From the NCBI GenBank assembly GCA_041695085.1, contig JBGFRO010000046.1, positions 1 to 64,000 of the forward strand: a DNA stretch of 64,000 nt. The letters are read 5' to 3'. The translations under genes were made by a program, and so were the position numbers. The stretch's first letter is position 1. Every line of letters begins with the position of its first letter. The notes beneath the pieces were generated by a model that was not told the DNA's origin, did not search any database, and saw only the letters and a list, made by a program, of their open reading frames with translations. The stretch is from DYFT01 sp041695085. Lineage in GTDB: Bacteria > Bacteroidota > Ignavibacteria > UBA10030. Shown piece after piece: positions 34,941-43,494 of the stretch.

Positions 34941-36449
34941 ATGGCAGCAGCACGAACCATTGGCGAGTTAAGGCGAAGCGGCTATAACGTCGTCCCCGTG
35001 AAGGACGAGGTACGCAACAACGTCATCCGAAAACTCAAAGCGCGCGAACCACTCTTTCCCGGCATCATCGGATACGATCAGACGGTCATACCGGCGTTGA
35101 TTAACGCCATCCTTGCACGACATGACATTCTTTTATTGGGATTGCGCGGACAAGCCAAATCCCGCATCGTTCGTCTCCTCCCCTCCCTGCTCGACGAAAC
35201 GATTCCCTTCATCAAAGGATGCGAAATCAACGACAATCCCTACCACCCTGTCTGTAAGCGCTGCACCGATCTCGTCAAGGAATACGGAGACGATGTGGAA
35301 ATCGACTGGCTCCCCCGCGAGCGTCGCTTCGGCGAAAAGCTTGCAACGCCCGACGTGACGATTGCCGATCTGATCGGCGATATCGATCCCATCAAGGCGG
35401 CCGCTCAGCGATTGCACTATTCCCACGAAGGGGCCATTCATTTCGGCATCATTCCGCGCACCAACCGCGGCATCTTCGCCATCAATGAGTTGCCCGATCT
35501 CCAACCGCGTATTCAAGTCGGACTCTTCAACATTATGGAGGAGAAGGACATTCAGATTCGCGGCTTTAACGTTCGCATCCCGCTCGATGTGATGATTGTG
35601 TGTACCGCCAATCCCGAGGATTACACCAACCGCGGCAATCTCATCACGCCGTTGAAAGACAGGATCGATTCTCAAATCATTACCCATTACCCACGCACGC
35701 TGGAAGATGCAATGCGCATCACGGAACAGGAGGCGTGGATTCATCGTGATGGACGGGACGTTCGTCTCCCCCATTATTTTAGGGAAATCATCGAACAGGC
35801 GGCTTTTGAAGCACGGAAGAGTGAGTTCGTCGACCAAAAATCGGGTGTGAGCGCCCGCTTTACCATTACGGCAATGGAGAATCTGATCAGCAATGCCGAG
35901 CGGCGGGCGATTCTGCTGAACGAACGACACATTGTCCCCCGGATCATCGACCTTCAGCATGCCCTTCCGGGGATGACCGGCAAAGTCGAGCTCGTGTTCG
36001 AGGGGGAGCAGGAAGGTCCCACCAAAGTGAGCAAAGCACTCATCGGCAAGGCGGTGCGGGAAATCTTCAAGAGGTATTTTCCTGATCCGTTGCAGCGGCG
36101 TCCGCGGCAACAACAGGGGGAGGGGAAACATCAGGATGATTCGGAGTACGGAAAGATTATCGGATGGTTCGAAGCGGGAAACAAAGTGGAGATTGGTGAT
36201 GAGATGCCGCTGGAGGAATTTTTCGGCGAGTTGGATCGCGTCAAGGGGCTCCGGGAGCTGACGAAAAAACATCTGAAGTTGACCGACGGTGAGAGGTACG
36301 AACTCGCCTCGGCCATGGAATTTGTGCTCGACGGTCTGCATCAATCGTCACGCATTGCGAAAGAAGAAGTGGATCGCGTAATTTTGTACAAAGATCTTGT
36401 TGGAAGTATTTTTATGGGAAGAGGGAAGAACGTGGAGGAGGAGTATTGA
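34941..36449 (+). CDS. AAA+ ATPase of the magnesium-chelatase/MoxR type
   Basis: A 502-residue AAA+ protein. A P-loop of the type GLRGQAKSR replaces the classical GxxGxGKS (Gly before Lys is Ala). A Cys-rich stretch follows (GCEINDNPYHPVCKRC). Walker B is GIFAINELPDL, sensor 1 is CTANPEDYTNRG, and the R-finger region is LKDRIDSQI. The layout fits the ChlI/BchI-like group. The gene pairs with a VWA-domain gene (36826), as ChlI pairs with ChlD. No cobalamin or chlorophyll genes are nearby, so the pair is more likely an AAA+/VWA chaperone than a chelatase. Start ATG at 34941 has AAAGGAGAA. Confidence 0.82.
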   Translation: MAAARTIGELRRSGYNVVPVKDEVRNNVIRKLKAREPLFPGIIGYDQTVIPALINAILARHDILLLGLRGQAKSRIVRLLPSLLDETIPFIKGCEINDNPYHPVCKRCTDLVKEYGDDVEIDWLPRERRFGEKLATPDVTIADLIGDIDPIKAAAQRLHYSHEGAIHFGIIPRTNRGIFAINELPDLQPRIQVGLFNIMEEKDIQIRGFNVRIPLDVMIVCTANPEDYTNRGNLITPLKDRIDSQIITHYPRTLEDAMRITEQEAWIHRDGRDVRLPHYFREIIEQAAFEARKSEFVDQKSGVSARFTITAMENLISNAERRAILLNERHIVPRIIDLQHALPGMTGKVELVFEGEQEGPTKVSKALIGKAVREIFKRYFPDPLQRRPRQQQGEGKHQDDSEYGKIIGWFEAGNKVEIGDEMPLEEFFGELDRVKGLRELTKKHLKLTDGERYELASAMEFVLDGLHQSSRIAKEEVDRVILYKDLVGSIFMGRGKNVEEEY

Positions 36450-36825
36450 GAGAGGGAACAACATTGTTTGAGATCCAGGTGTTCGGTGTCACAAAGAGTT
36501 CGACTCTTCGTAACTACTCAGTGAAAAACTCAAACCACTGATTCACAGATTCGATTTTGGAAAAAAATCTTCTGTGAGGCTGTCCAACATGTAGGGCGAG
36601 AAGCCTTCTCGCCCCCATTGGTGTTGCGAAAACTATTTGAATTCCCTAAATCTTGAACTCGCACATCACGCCCAGTGAACTTCTTGGACACCCTCAAATC
36701 CTCTCATATTGCATTGCATAATTTGTGAATCTGTGGTGAAGTTCTTAGACATGCTTTGCTAGTGAGGAGTGGCCTCCTCTTCCTGATGTGCCAGTACGTT
36801 CTTTCATCCATTTGCATTCACCACG
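36450..36825. repeat. Intergenic stretch with inverted repeats and hairpin
   Basis: No gene is seen in these 376 bases between the AAA+ and VWA genes. A perfect 9-bp hairpin (GGGCGAGAA / TTCTCGCCC, 36594-36614) has no U-tract. Near the ends, CCACTGATTCACAGA (about 36534) and TTTGTGAATCTGTGG (about 36723) form an imperfect inverted pair enclosing about 190 bases. A degraded MITE-like insertion would fit; the promoter for the VWA gene may also lie here. Confidence 0.4.
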
Positions 36826-37929
36826 ATGCATCACCGTTACTCAAAATGGACTCCTGATTCGTTGACGGACGAACAGCGTCTGCAGGCATTGATGTCGCTC
36901 TTCAGTTACCTGCTCATCCAGACCAGCGGCGATGTCGACGAGGCACTCGATTGGTTGCGCCAACTGGGGGAGCAGTACGGTCTCTTCGATCCCACTATGA
37001 CATTGGAGGACCTTATCGAGAAGCTGAAGGAGCAAGGAATCATTGAGGACGCGAAGGATGTGCTTGTGTTGACCACGAAAGGAGTACAGCGCATCCGCCA
37101 AGACGCTCTCCGGCAGATTTTCACCTCCCTGAAACGAGCACCTGATGGATCGCATGAAACCCCCTACACGGGTCGCGGCATCGACCGTTTGAGCGAAACC
37201 AAGAAATGGTCCTTCGGCGATCTCCCCACCAACATCGACCTCACCGCGACGCTCACAAACGCGTTCAAGCGAAACGGCATCGACAATTTCTCCCTCGCAG
37301 AAGAAGATCTCGAAGTGTACGAGACGGAACTCACGACCACTTGTGCGACGGTTCTGATGCTGGACATCAGCCACAGCATGATCCTTTACGGTGAAGACCG
37401 GATCACGCCCGCAAAGCAGGTCGCTCTGGCACTGGCTGAATTGATCCAGACCCGTTTCCCCAAGGACTTTCTCTCGCTTGTCGTCTTCGGTGACGAGGCA
37501 AAAATAGTGAGTCTGAACGAGCTTCCGTTTCTGCAAGTGGGACCCTATCACACAAATACAAAGGCGGGTTTGCAATTGGCGCGGAGTCTGCTGCGTCGCT
37601 GCGGCAACGTGAACAAGCAAATTTTTATGGTGACGGACGGTAAACCTTCGGCGATGTTCGACGATGTGGGAAGGTTGTACAAGAATTCCTTCGGACTCGA
37701 CCCTCGCATTGTGAACAAGACGCTGGATGAAGCAGTGCAGTGCCGGCGCGAAAAAATCACCGTCAGCACCTTCATGGTAGCCCGCGATCCCTACCTGATC
37801 AACTTCGTCGAGGAATTCACAAAGGCGAATCACGGCCGGGCCTACTACTCGACGCTGAACAATCTTGGAGAGTATATTTTCGTCGATTACATCCGAAATC
37901 GGCGGAAAAAATTCAACTCCCATCGATAG
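36826..37929 (+). CDS. VWA-domain protein paired with the AAA+ ATPase
   Basis: A 367-residue protein. A helical N-terminal part (about 1-165) precedes a von Willebrand A domain. The MIDAS residues are visible: DISHS (DxSxS), the Thr of HTNTKAG and the Asp of VTDGKPS, so the metal site is intact. It has no signal peptide and is likely cytoplasmic. Together with the AAA+ gene upstream it resembles MoxR/VWA or ChlI/ChlD pairs, in which ATP hydrolysis remodels or activates a third protein. No such target is found adjacent. The start at 36826 is preceded by a long gap without a strong ribosome-binding site. Confidence 0.82.
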   Translation: MHHRYSKWTPDSLTDEQRLQALMSLFSYLLIQTSGDVDEALDWLRQLGEQYGLFDPTMTLEDLIEKLKEQGIIEDAKDVLVLTTKGVQRIRQDALRQIFTSLKRAPDGSHETPYTGRGIDRLSETKKWSFGDLPTNIDLTATLTNAFKRNGIDNFSLAEEDLEVYETELTTTCATVLMLDISHSMILYGEDRITPAKQVALALAELIQTRFPKDFLSLVVFGDEAKIVSLNELPFLQVGPYHTNTKAGLQLARSLLRRCGNVNKQIFMVTDGKPSAMFDDVGRLYKNSFGLDPRIVNKTLDEAVQCRREKITVSTFMVARDPYLINFVEEFTKANHGRAYYSTLNNLGEYIFVDYIRNRRKKFNSHR

Positions 37930-38049
37930 CGCCCTTCCGTTGCGGTTTCGTCTTGCTGTTCTCGTCGAAGTTTCTTAACCTTTTGGTACTTCCGCATGAG
38001 TTGACACGCACCGTTCCCAATTTCCCAACTTGAAGATGAGGTTCTTCCT

Positions 38050-41000
38050 ATGGTGAAAGCGTGCCTCCCCTCACTTCCGTCGCGTCGAATGTTGCGAGAG
38101 CTCGCAGGGCTCATCTCGTTCATGTTTGTCTCGATCGCGGCGTCGAACACACAGCTCGAAACGCTCCACGAGTCATGGCGGTGGCGACTGTTCACCGCAG
38201 AAAGTGGCCTTCCTTCAAATACCGTGTACGACGTTATCGAGCATCCAAACGGAACCGTTTGGGCCAACACTCATCGAGGCTTGGCGTGGTACGACGGATT
38301 CCGCTGGCACCGGACCGATCCTACGATCGGCTTTCCAGCGCAACGCGTCGACCGCTTGATATCCTACGGTGCCGATGAAGTTCTTGCCATCACCCTTACG
38401 CGACTCTACCGCGGTTCGTCGAACGGTTTCCGGTACGTTCCAATTGTGTGGAACGGTGAGGAATTGGCCGTCCATTCCATGCTCCCGATGGCAGACTCCG
38501 TCGTTCTCCTGTACACCGTTCCCGGATTGTTTTTGTACGATGGCTCTTCCATTCGCCCCTTTCCGATGCCACACCGCGGTGAACGCTTAACGGATGGAAA
38601 TGCAAACTTGTGGCGCACGCCGACTGGCGATGTATGGTTTAACACGCGCAACGGCCTCTACCGATTGGAAAAAGATCGTTGGGTGCCCGTGATGCATCAT
38701 CCCAACAATTACTACGGCATCAAAGCGATCATCCAGAACAAAGAAGGATTTACCGTTGCCGCAGTGACGCTTCCACTCGATGAGCAAGGTCTCTGGGAAT
38801 GGACGCGTGATGGGATCCCACAACGAAGCCGGACGGAGCGGTCATCCCTCGTGCAGTCCCTCGATGCCGCTCCCAACGGCCTGATCGTCGCCGCGTATGA
38901 ATCGGGCGAAGTGCGTGTCCGTGTCAACGGCATGTGGAACAACCTATCGCCCCTCCCCGCTGAAATGTCCAATATCCTCTTTCTTCGATTCCGGCCAAAC
39001 GGCGATTTGTGGGTCGGTACAGAGCGCGGACTGTATCTCCACCGACAGTCCTCACGGCGTTGGGAAACGTGGAGGCATCCGTTTCCGGATCTCCACAACT
39101 CTGTTCACGAAATCTATCAAACAACGGACGGCTCCATCTGGCTTGGAACGATGAAAGGTGTGGAGATTCGTCGCACGAGTGGACGCATCGAGCAGATCGA
39201 GCAGGTGCTGGGTCAACCGTTAAATCTTGTCACGGGGATTGTTCAAGACGACGCGGGCGCCGTCTGGATTTGCAGCGGCGCTTCATTTGAAGGAGCCTAT
39301 CGCTGGGATGGAAAGACGTGGAAGCATTTTGGTCCGAACGAAGGACTCCTCGCACCAAGGGTTCACAAGATCAGGAAGGATCGTAAGGGGCGACTGTGGT
39401 TTATGGGAATGGGCATCAACTATGCCGATCCGATTAATCAACCCGGCGCGTTCGTGTACGACGGCTCTTCTTTTCAACGATGGAGTAGAGAGGAGGGTCT
39501 GCCGAGTGGACGAATGTACGGCTTTGCCGAGCATCCGGATGGATCGTACTGGTTCGCGAGCTTCGGTGGATTGAGCAGATGGCGAGACGGAACATGGAAA
39601 CACTGGCGCCCGGGTGCAGGTCTGCCTGCGACGGGTCGCATTCCCGCCCTCGCGATCGATCTGACGGGAAAAATCTGGTTCACCGATCAGCGAACGGGAC
39701 TCGGCTTTATCAATGAACGCGATGAAGCGGAGTTTCTGACGGTGGAAGATGGACTTGTCAGCCCGGAGATTTGGGATATGCGTGTCGATTCGTCCAATAC
39801 GCTCTGGATTTCGACACGCGCGGGCCTCAGTTCTCTTTCCAACGGCGTCTTTAGCACCTTCACAACGAAGAACGGTTTACATACCATGCGGCTTTGGGAA
39901 GTTTTGCCGTTGAGCGATCGTGTCTACATCGGAAGCTCCGGCAGCGGTGTTCGAATTCTCCATCGCGACGAACCTTCACCGGCGCCGCGTGTCGAAGTTT
40001 TTCAACCCGTGATTGACCAGAAACGTGCTCTCCTGCGCTGGCAGGCGTTCACCTCTTGGGGTGAGCTCCCCCCCTCCAGCATTGAAACGCGCTACCGGGT
40101 GAATGACGGGCCATGGTCGCGTTGGACGACCGTCAGAGAAATTCAGCTATCAGATCTCGAAGTCGGAACGCATCGAGTGACGATTCAGGCAAAAGGTATG
40201 TTGGGCAATTTTGATGAGCGTGGAGAGGAGGTGTGGTTCAAAGTGGAGCCGGGGCTCTTGGAACATCCGGCATTTCTCCTCCCCCTCGGCGGATTCGGTA
40301 TTGCCTTCCTCGTAATGGGGGGTGCCTACATTCGTCGGAAGCAGAAGCAGGACGCTGCACTCCGAGCGAGTGAAAACCGCTACCGCGCCGTGGTCGAAGA
40401 TCAGACCGAATTTATCTGTCGGTTTCGGCCCGACGGCACGCTCACGTTTGTCAACGAAGCGTACAGCCGATACTTCAACAAACGGCCCGAAGAATTAGTA
40501 GGAAAGAACTTCAAGCAATTCCTCCAGCCGGAGGATGTTCCGATGGTCGAAGCTCACCTCGCTCGGCTCGGACGCCTCTCTCCCCTCTCCACGTACGAAC
40601 ACCGTATCACAACCCCGACTGGTGAACTCCGCTGGCAACAATGGACCGACCGCGCCATTCTCGACGGGCGAGAACGAGTCGTAGAAATCCAGTCTGTCGG
40701 ACGCGACATTACAGAGCGGAAGCATGCGGAAGAGGCACGGCGGATTGCCGAGCAGAAATACCGCGATATCGTCGAGCACGCTTTGGAAGGGATCTACCGA
40801 AGCTCTCCGGACGGTACGTTTCTCAGCGTCAATCCGGCCATGGCGCGGATTTTCGGTTACGTTTCCCCACTCGAAATGATGGTCCTCGTACGCGACATCC
40901 CCACACAGATATATGTTCACCCCGAAGAACGCGCCCGCTTGCTGGAACTCTTGAACCGGAACGGCGCCGTGCATGCCTACGAGTACGAAGCACGACGAAA

Positions 41001-42180
41001 AGACGGAACCCACATTTGGGTCGCATGCAGCGCACGCGCGGTGCGCAATCCGAACGGCAGCATTGCATACTACGAAGGGAGCATCACCGATATTACCGAA
41101 CGGAAGCAGACACAACAGGTTCTCGAAGAAGAGAGACGTTTGCTTCGTACCCTCGTCGAGGCACTTCCCGACGAGATCGCCCTCAAAGACACCAAGAGCC
41201 GGTTTGTGATCGTCAATGAGGGAACGGTGCGAGCACTTCGAGCCGCCGGACCACAAGACGTGTTGGGAAAGACCGATTTTAGTTTCGTGCGCCAACCGTT
41301 GGCTCAGGAACAGTTCGAAGAAGAACAAGAAATCCTGCGTTCCCGAAAGCCGATCGTGAACAAAGAGCTTGTTCGATTCAACAGAGAAACCGGAGCGATC
41401 GAACGGTGCATCCTCACAACGAAACTCCCCCTTTCGGATTCGAACGGAGAGGTGGTGGGACTTCTTGCCATCAACCGCGACATCACGGAACGGAAGCAGG
41501 CGGAAGAGGCGCTGCGCGGACTGCCGAAACGAATTCTGGATGCGCAGGAATCCGAACGCAAACGCGTCGCACGCGAACTCCACGATGGTGTTAATCAAAT
41601 CCTTGCCTCAGCGAAATTCAGGCTGGAACTGGCGCTGGAGCGAACGAGCGTGCGTTCCCACGTCGGGCGCGAGAACTACGAACGCGCCAAAGCTCTGCTC
41701 GATCAGGCCATGTTGGAAGTCCGCAGAATCTCGCGCAATCTCCGACCAAGCGTTCTGGACGACTTCGGTTTGGTGCCCGCGTTGAGCAACTTGACCGCGG
41801 AGTTCTCCACCCGCACACGGATTGAAACAACGTTCAAGTATTCCAAGCGACTTCCCTCACTCTCGAAAGAAATTGAGGTAGCCATTTACCGCGTTGCACA
41901 GGAGGCGTTCACCAACATCGAAAAACATGCTCGCACGCAACGCGTGCTTATGAATCTCCGTCGCTGCAATGACACCCTCACTTTTGCGGTGAAAGACTAC
42001 GGAGAAGGGATCGATCCCCAGCAAGCCCATGGAAACGGAAAACGTCACACGGGATTAGGATTGGTGGATATGAAAGAACGGGCATCGATGGTCGGCGGAA
42101 CTTTTTCTGTCTCTTCGCGTCCCCGTCGGGGCACAGAAATACGCGTCGACATACCCTTGACGATTCGTGAACTTGCATAA
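38050..42180 (+). CDS. Propeller-sensor histidine kinase (NarL type, multi-PAS)
   Basis: A 1376-residue sensor kinase. After an export signal or helix come about 600 residues of two-component-regulator propeller repeats (VIEHPNGTVWANTHRGLAWY and like), a Y_Y_Y domain (about 680-735), a transmembrane helix (about 738-762) and three PAS domains (starting near 773, 900 and 1026). The HisKA_3 dimerisation domain has His1178 (ESERKRVARELHDGVNQILA), and HATPase_c ends the protein (GLGLVDMKERASMVGG). The propeller lies in the periplasm and the PAS domains in the cytoplasm. The response regulator gene begins 5 bases after its stop. HisKA_3 kinases pair with LuxR-type regulators, which is what follows. 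Confidence 0.92.
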   Translation: MVKACLPSLPSRRMLRELAGLISFMFVSIAASNTQLETLHESWRWRLFTAESGLPSNTVYDVIEHPNGTVWANTHRGLAWYDGFRWHRTDPTIGFPAQRVDRLISYGADEVLAITLTRLYRGSSNGFRYVPIVWNGEELAVHSMLPMADSVVLLYTVPGLFLYDGSSIRPFPMPHRGERLTDGNANLWRTPTGDVWFNTRNGLYRLEKDRWVPVMHHPNNYYGIKAIIQNKEGFTVAAVTLPLDEQGLWEWTRDGIPQRSRTERSSLVQSLDAAPNGLIVAAYESGEVRVRVNGMWNNLSPLPAEMSNILFLRFRPNGDLWVGTERGLYLHRQSSRRWETWRHPFPDLHNSVHEIYQTTDGSIWLGTMKGVEIRRTSGRIEQIEQVLGQPLNLVTGIVQDDAGAVWICSGASFEGAYRWDGKTWKHFGPNEGLLAPRVHKIRKDRKGRLWFMGMGINYADPINQPGAFVYDGSSFQRWSREEGLPSGRMYGFAEHPDGSYWFASFGGLSRWRDGTWKHWRPGAGLPATGRIPALAIDLTGKIWFTDQRTGLGFINERDEAEFLTVEDGLVSPEIWDMRVDSSNTLWISTRAGLSSLSNGVFSTFTTKNGLHTMRLWEVLPLSDRVYIGSSGSGVRILHRDEPSPAPRVEVFQPVIDQKRALLRWQAFTSWGELPPSSIETRYRVNDGPWSRWTTVREIQLSDLEVGTHRVTIQAKGMLGNFDERGEEVWFKVEPGLLEHPAFLLPLGGFGIAFLVMGGAYIRRKQKQDAALRASENRYRAVVEDQTEFICRFRPDGTLTFVNEAYSRYFNKRPEELVGKNFKQFLQPEDVPMVEAHLARLGRLSPLSTYEHRITTPTGELRWQQWTDRAILDGRERVVEIQSVGRDITERKHAEEARRIAEQKYRDIVEHALEGIYRSSPDGTFLSVNPAMARIFGYVSPLEMMVLVRDIPTQIYVHPEERARLLELLNRNGAVHAYEYEARRKDGTHIWVACSARAVRNPNGSIAYYEGSITDITERKQTQQVLEEERRLLRTLVEALPDEIALKDTKSRFVIVNEGTVRALRAAGPQDVLGKTDFSFVRQPLAQEQFEEEQEILRSRKPIVNKELVRFNRETGAIERCILTTKLPLSDSNGEVVGLLAINRDITERKQAEEALRGLPKRILDAQESERKRVARELHDGVNQILASAKFRLELALERTSVRSHVGRENYERAKALLDQAMLEVRRISRNLRPSVLDDFGLVPALSNLTAEFSTRTRIETTFKYSKRLPSLSKEIEVAIYRVAQEAFTNIEKHARTQRVLMNLRRCNDTLTFAVKDYGEGIDPQQAHGNGKRHTGLGLVDMKERASMVGGTFSVSSRPRRGTEIRVDIPLTIRELA

Positions 42181-42185
42181 CTCGC

Positions 42186-42857
42186 ATGCCTCATCGAACC
42201 ACCCCGCCGAAAATATCGATCCTGTTAGTGGATGATCATCCGATTGTGCGCGAGGGGATCAAACACTCGCTCGCCAACAAGAGACGACTCCGGATCGTTG
42301 GGGAAGCCTCCGATGGACTCGAAGCGGTACACCTTGCCTCCAAACTGCTCCCCGATGTGGTCTTGATGGATATCAACATGCCTACCATGAGCGGCACCGA
42401 GGCGGCTGAAGTGATGATGAAGAACAATCCGAACATAAAGATTCTCGCCCTCACGATGCACGACAACCGAGAGTACGTTCTCCGGATGGCAAAGATCGGT
42501 GTTCTTGGGTATCTGTTCAAAGACGATCCTCCAACAGAACTTGTGAAAGCGATTGAGACCGTTGCGCGGGGGAAGACCTACTTTACGCACCGCGCCTCGG
42601 AACACATTGTTGCTGAGTACAAGCGTGCGTCGAGGAGGTATTCAGAGGGGGGGCCGCACGGACTTTCCTTGCAGGAACTGAGGGTTCTGCGTGCTCTTAC
42701 AAACGGCCTCAATATGAAACAGGTTGCCAAGGAGTGCGGCATTAGCCTCCGAACGGCGGAAACGTATCGAAGCCGCATCATGGCAAAGCTCGGCATTGAA
42801 ACGATAGCCGGATTGACAAAATTCGCCATCCGGGAAGGGATTATAGAACTTAAGTGA
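42186..42857 (+). CDS. NarL/FixJ-family response regulator
   Basis: A 223-residue regulator. The receiver has LVDDHP, phospho-acceptor Asp62 (LMDINMP), the Thr of LALTMHDN and a Lys (LFKDD). The C-terminal LuxR-type helix-turn-helix is seen as LSLQELRVLRALTNGLNMKQ, then VAKECGISLRTAETYRSRIM. It lies 5 bases after the propeller kinase gene, so they are a cognate pair. Start ATG at 42186. Confidence 0.93.
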   Translation: MPHRTTPPKISILLVDDHPIVREGIKHSLANKRRLRIVGEASDGLEAVHLASKLLPDVVLMDINMPTMSGTEAAEVMMKNNPNIKILALTMHDNREYVLRMAKIGVLGYLFKDDPPTELVKAIETVARGKTYFTHRASEHIVAEYKRASRRYSEGGPHGLSLQELRVLRALTNGLNMKQVAKECGISLRTAETYRSRIMAKLGIETIAGLTKFAIREGIIELK

Positions 42858-42971
42858 TCTTTCCGCGTCAGAACGGGGAATCCAACCAGCGGCCTCGTTT
42901 CTCAAAATGAGATTCTATCTCGTTCCGGTGATTGTACGGTGTCCGCGATGGCTCGTTTTTCGGCTCTTTTC

Positions 42972-43019
42972 ATGTCCGTAAAAACACGGACATGAAAATG
43001 TCCGTACTTTCACGGACAT
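42972..43019. promoter_or_regulatory. Tandem palindromic sites upstream of a receiver gene
   Basis: Two copies of ATGTCCGT-N6-ACGGACAT (22 bp each; 42972-42993 and 42998-43019) are 4 bases apart. The half-sites are perfect in both. Such paired dyads look like binding sites for a dimeric regulator, and the spacing of 26 bp puts both nearly on the same face (2.5 turns). The following receiver gene starts 62 bases later. The TGTCC-type arms are also compatible with NtrC-like enhancer sites, but no sigma54 promoter was seen. Confidence 0.6.
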
Positions 43020-43081
43020 GATGTTTCATCAAATTTTCGTTCCTTATCGACGTCACACAAACCGTCGAAAGGAGCGATGTG

Positions 43082-43468
43082 ATGAAACGCACAACGGTGT
43101 TGATAGCCGATCACCATCATAATCTCCGGCGGAGTATCCGGGAATTCTTTCATCGCCTTCCGAACTTTGAAGTGATTGGAGAGCTGGAGAGTGGAGGAGA
43201 ATTGGAAGAGAAGATTCGCGAGCTCCAGCCCGATCTTCTCATCATCGATATAGAATTTCCGGTGATCAACGGAATGGAGATCGCGCGACGCGTTCGGCGC
43301 GAAGGACTCCCCACCCAAGTCTTTATCACCACCATGTTTGAAGATCCAATCTATAGTGCACAGGCCCTCGAAGCAGGTGCACGAGGCATCATCGCGAAAT
43401 CGCAACTCAAGTTGGATCTCGACTCGAAGTTCAAATTTCATGGCGTTTTCCTTGGCCGCCAGAAATAA
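43082..43468 (+). CDS. Receiver-only response regulator (CheY-like, NarL-derived)
   Basis: A 128-residue protein with a single receiver domain. Phospho-acceptor Asp56 (IIDIEFP) and the Thr of FITTMFED are present, but the usual acidic pair at the start is Asp-His (LIADHHHN), and the Lys is in IAKSQ. NarL-family sequences resemble it (VLIADHH, RSIREFF) but it has no output domain; the protein ends soon after the receiver. A GTG codon at 43079 is an alternative start. Sites for a palindrome-binding factor lie just upstream. It may act as a phosphate sink or partner for the kinase that follows 26 bases later. Confidence 0.8.
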   Translation: MKRTTVLIADHHHNLRRSIREFFHRLPNFEVIGELESGGELEEKIRELQPDLLIIDIEFPVINGMEIARRVRREGLPTQVFITTMFEDPIYSAQALEAGARGIIAKSQLKLDLDSKFKFHGVFLGRQK

Positions 43469-43494
43469 GTCTTTCACATATCTCTCGACTATAC

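Noticed and set aside
35133..36344. Long open frame (403 codons) on the minus strand
   Set aside because: It is antisense to the AAA+ gene, has no family motif, and the plus-strand gene has clear AAA+ features.
36594..36614. Perfect hairpin as a terminator
   Set aside because: No U-tract on either strand; kept only as a repeat.
36841..37923. Long open frame (360 codons) on the minus strand
   Set aside because: Antisense to the VWA gene with intact MIDAS; no motif of its own.
40495..41598. Long open frame (367 codons) on the minus strand
   Set aside because: Lies inside the PAS/HisKA part of the propeller kinase; product has no recognisable domain.
42950..42966. TGGCTCGTTTTTCGGCT as a sigma54 promoter for the receiver gene
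   Set aside because: The -12 element reads GG and the site lies upstream of the palindromes rather than downstream.
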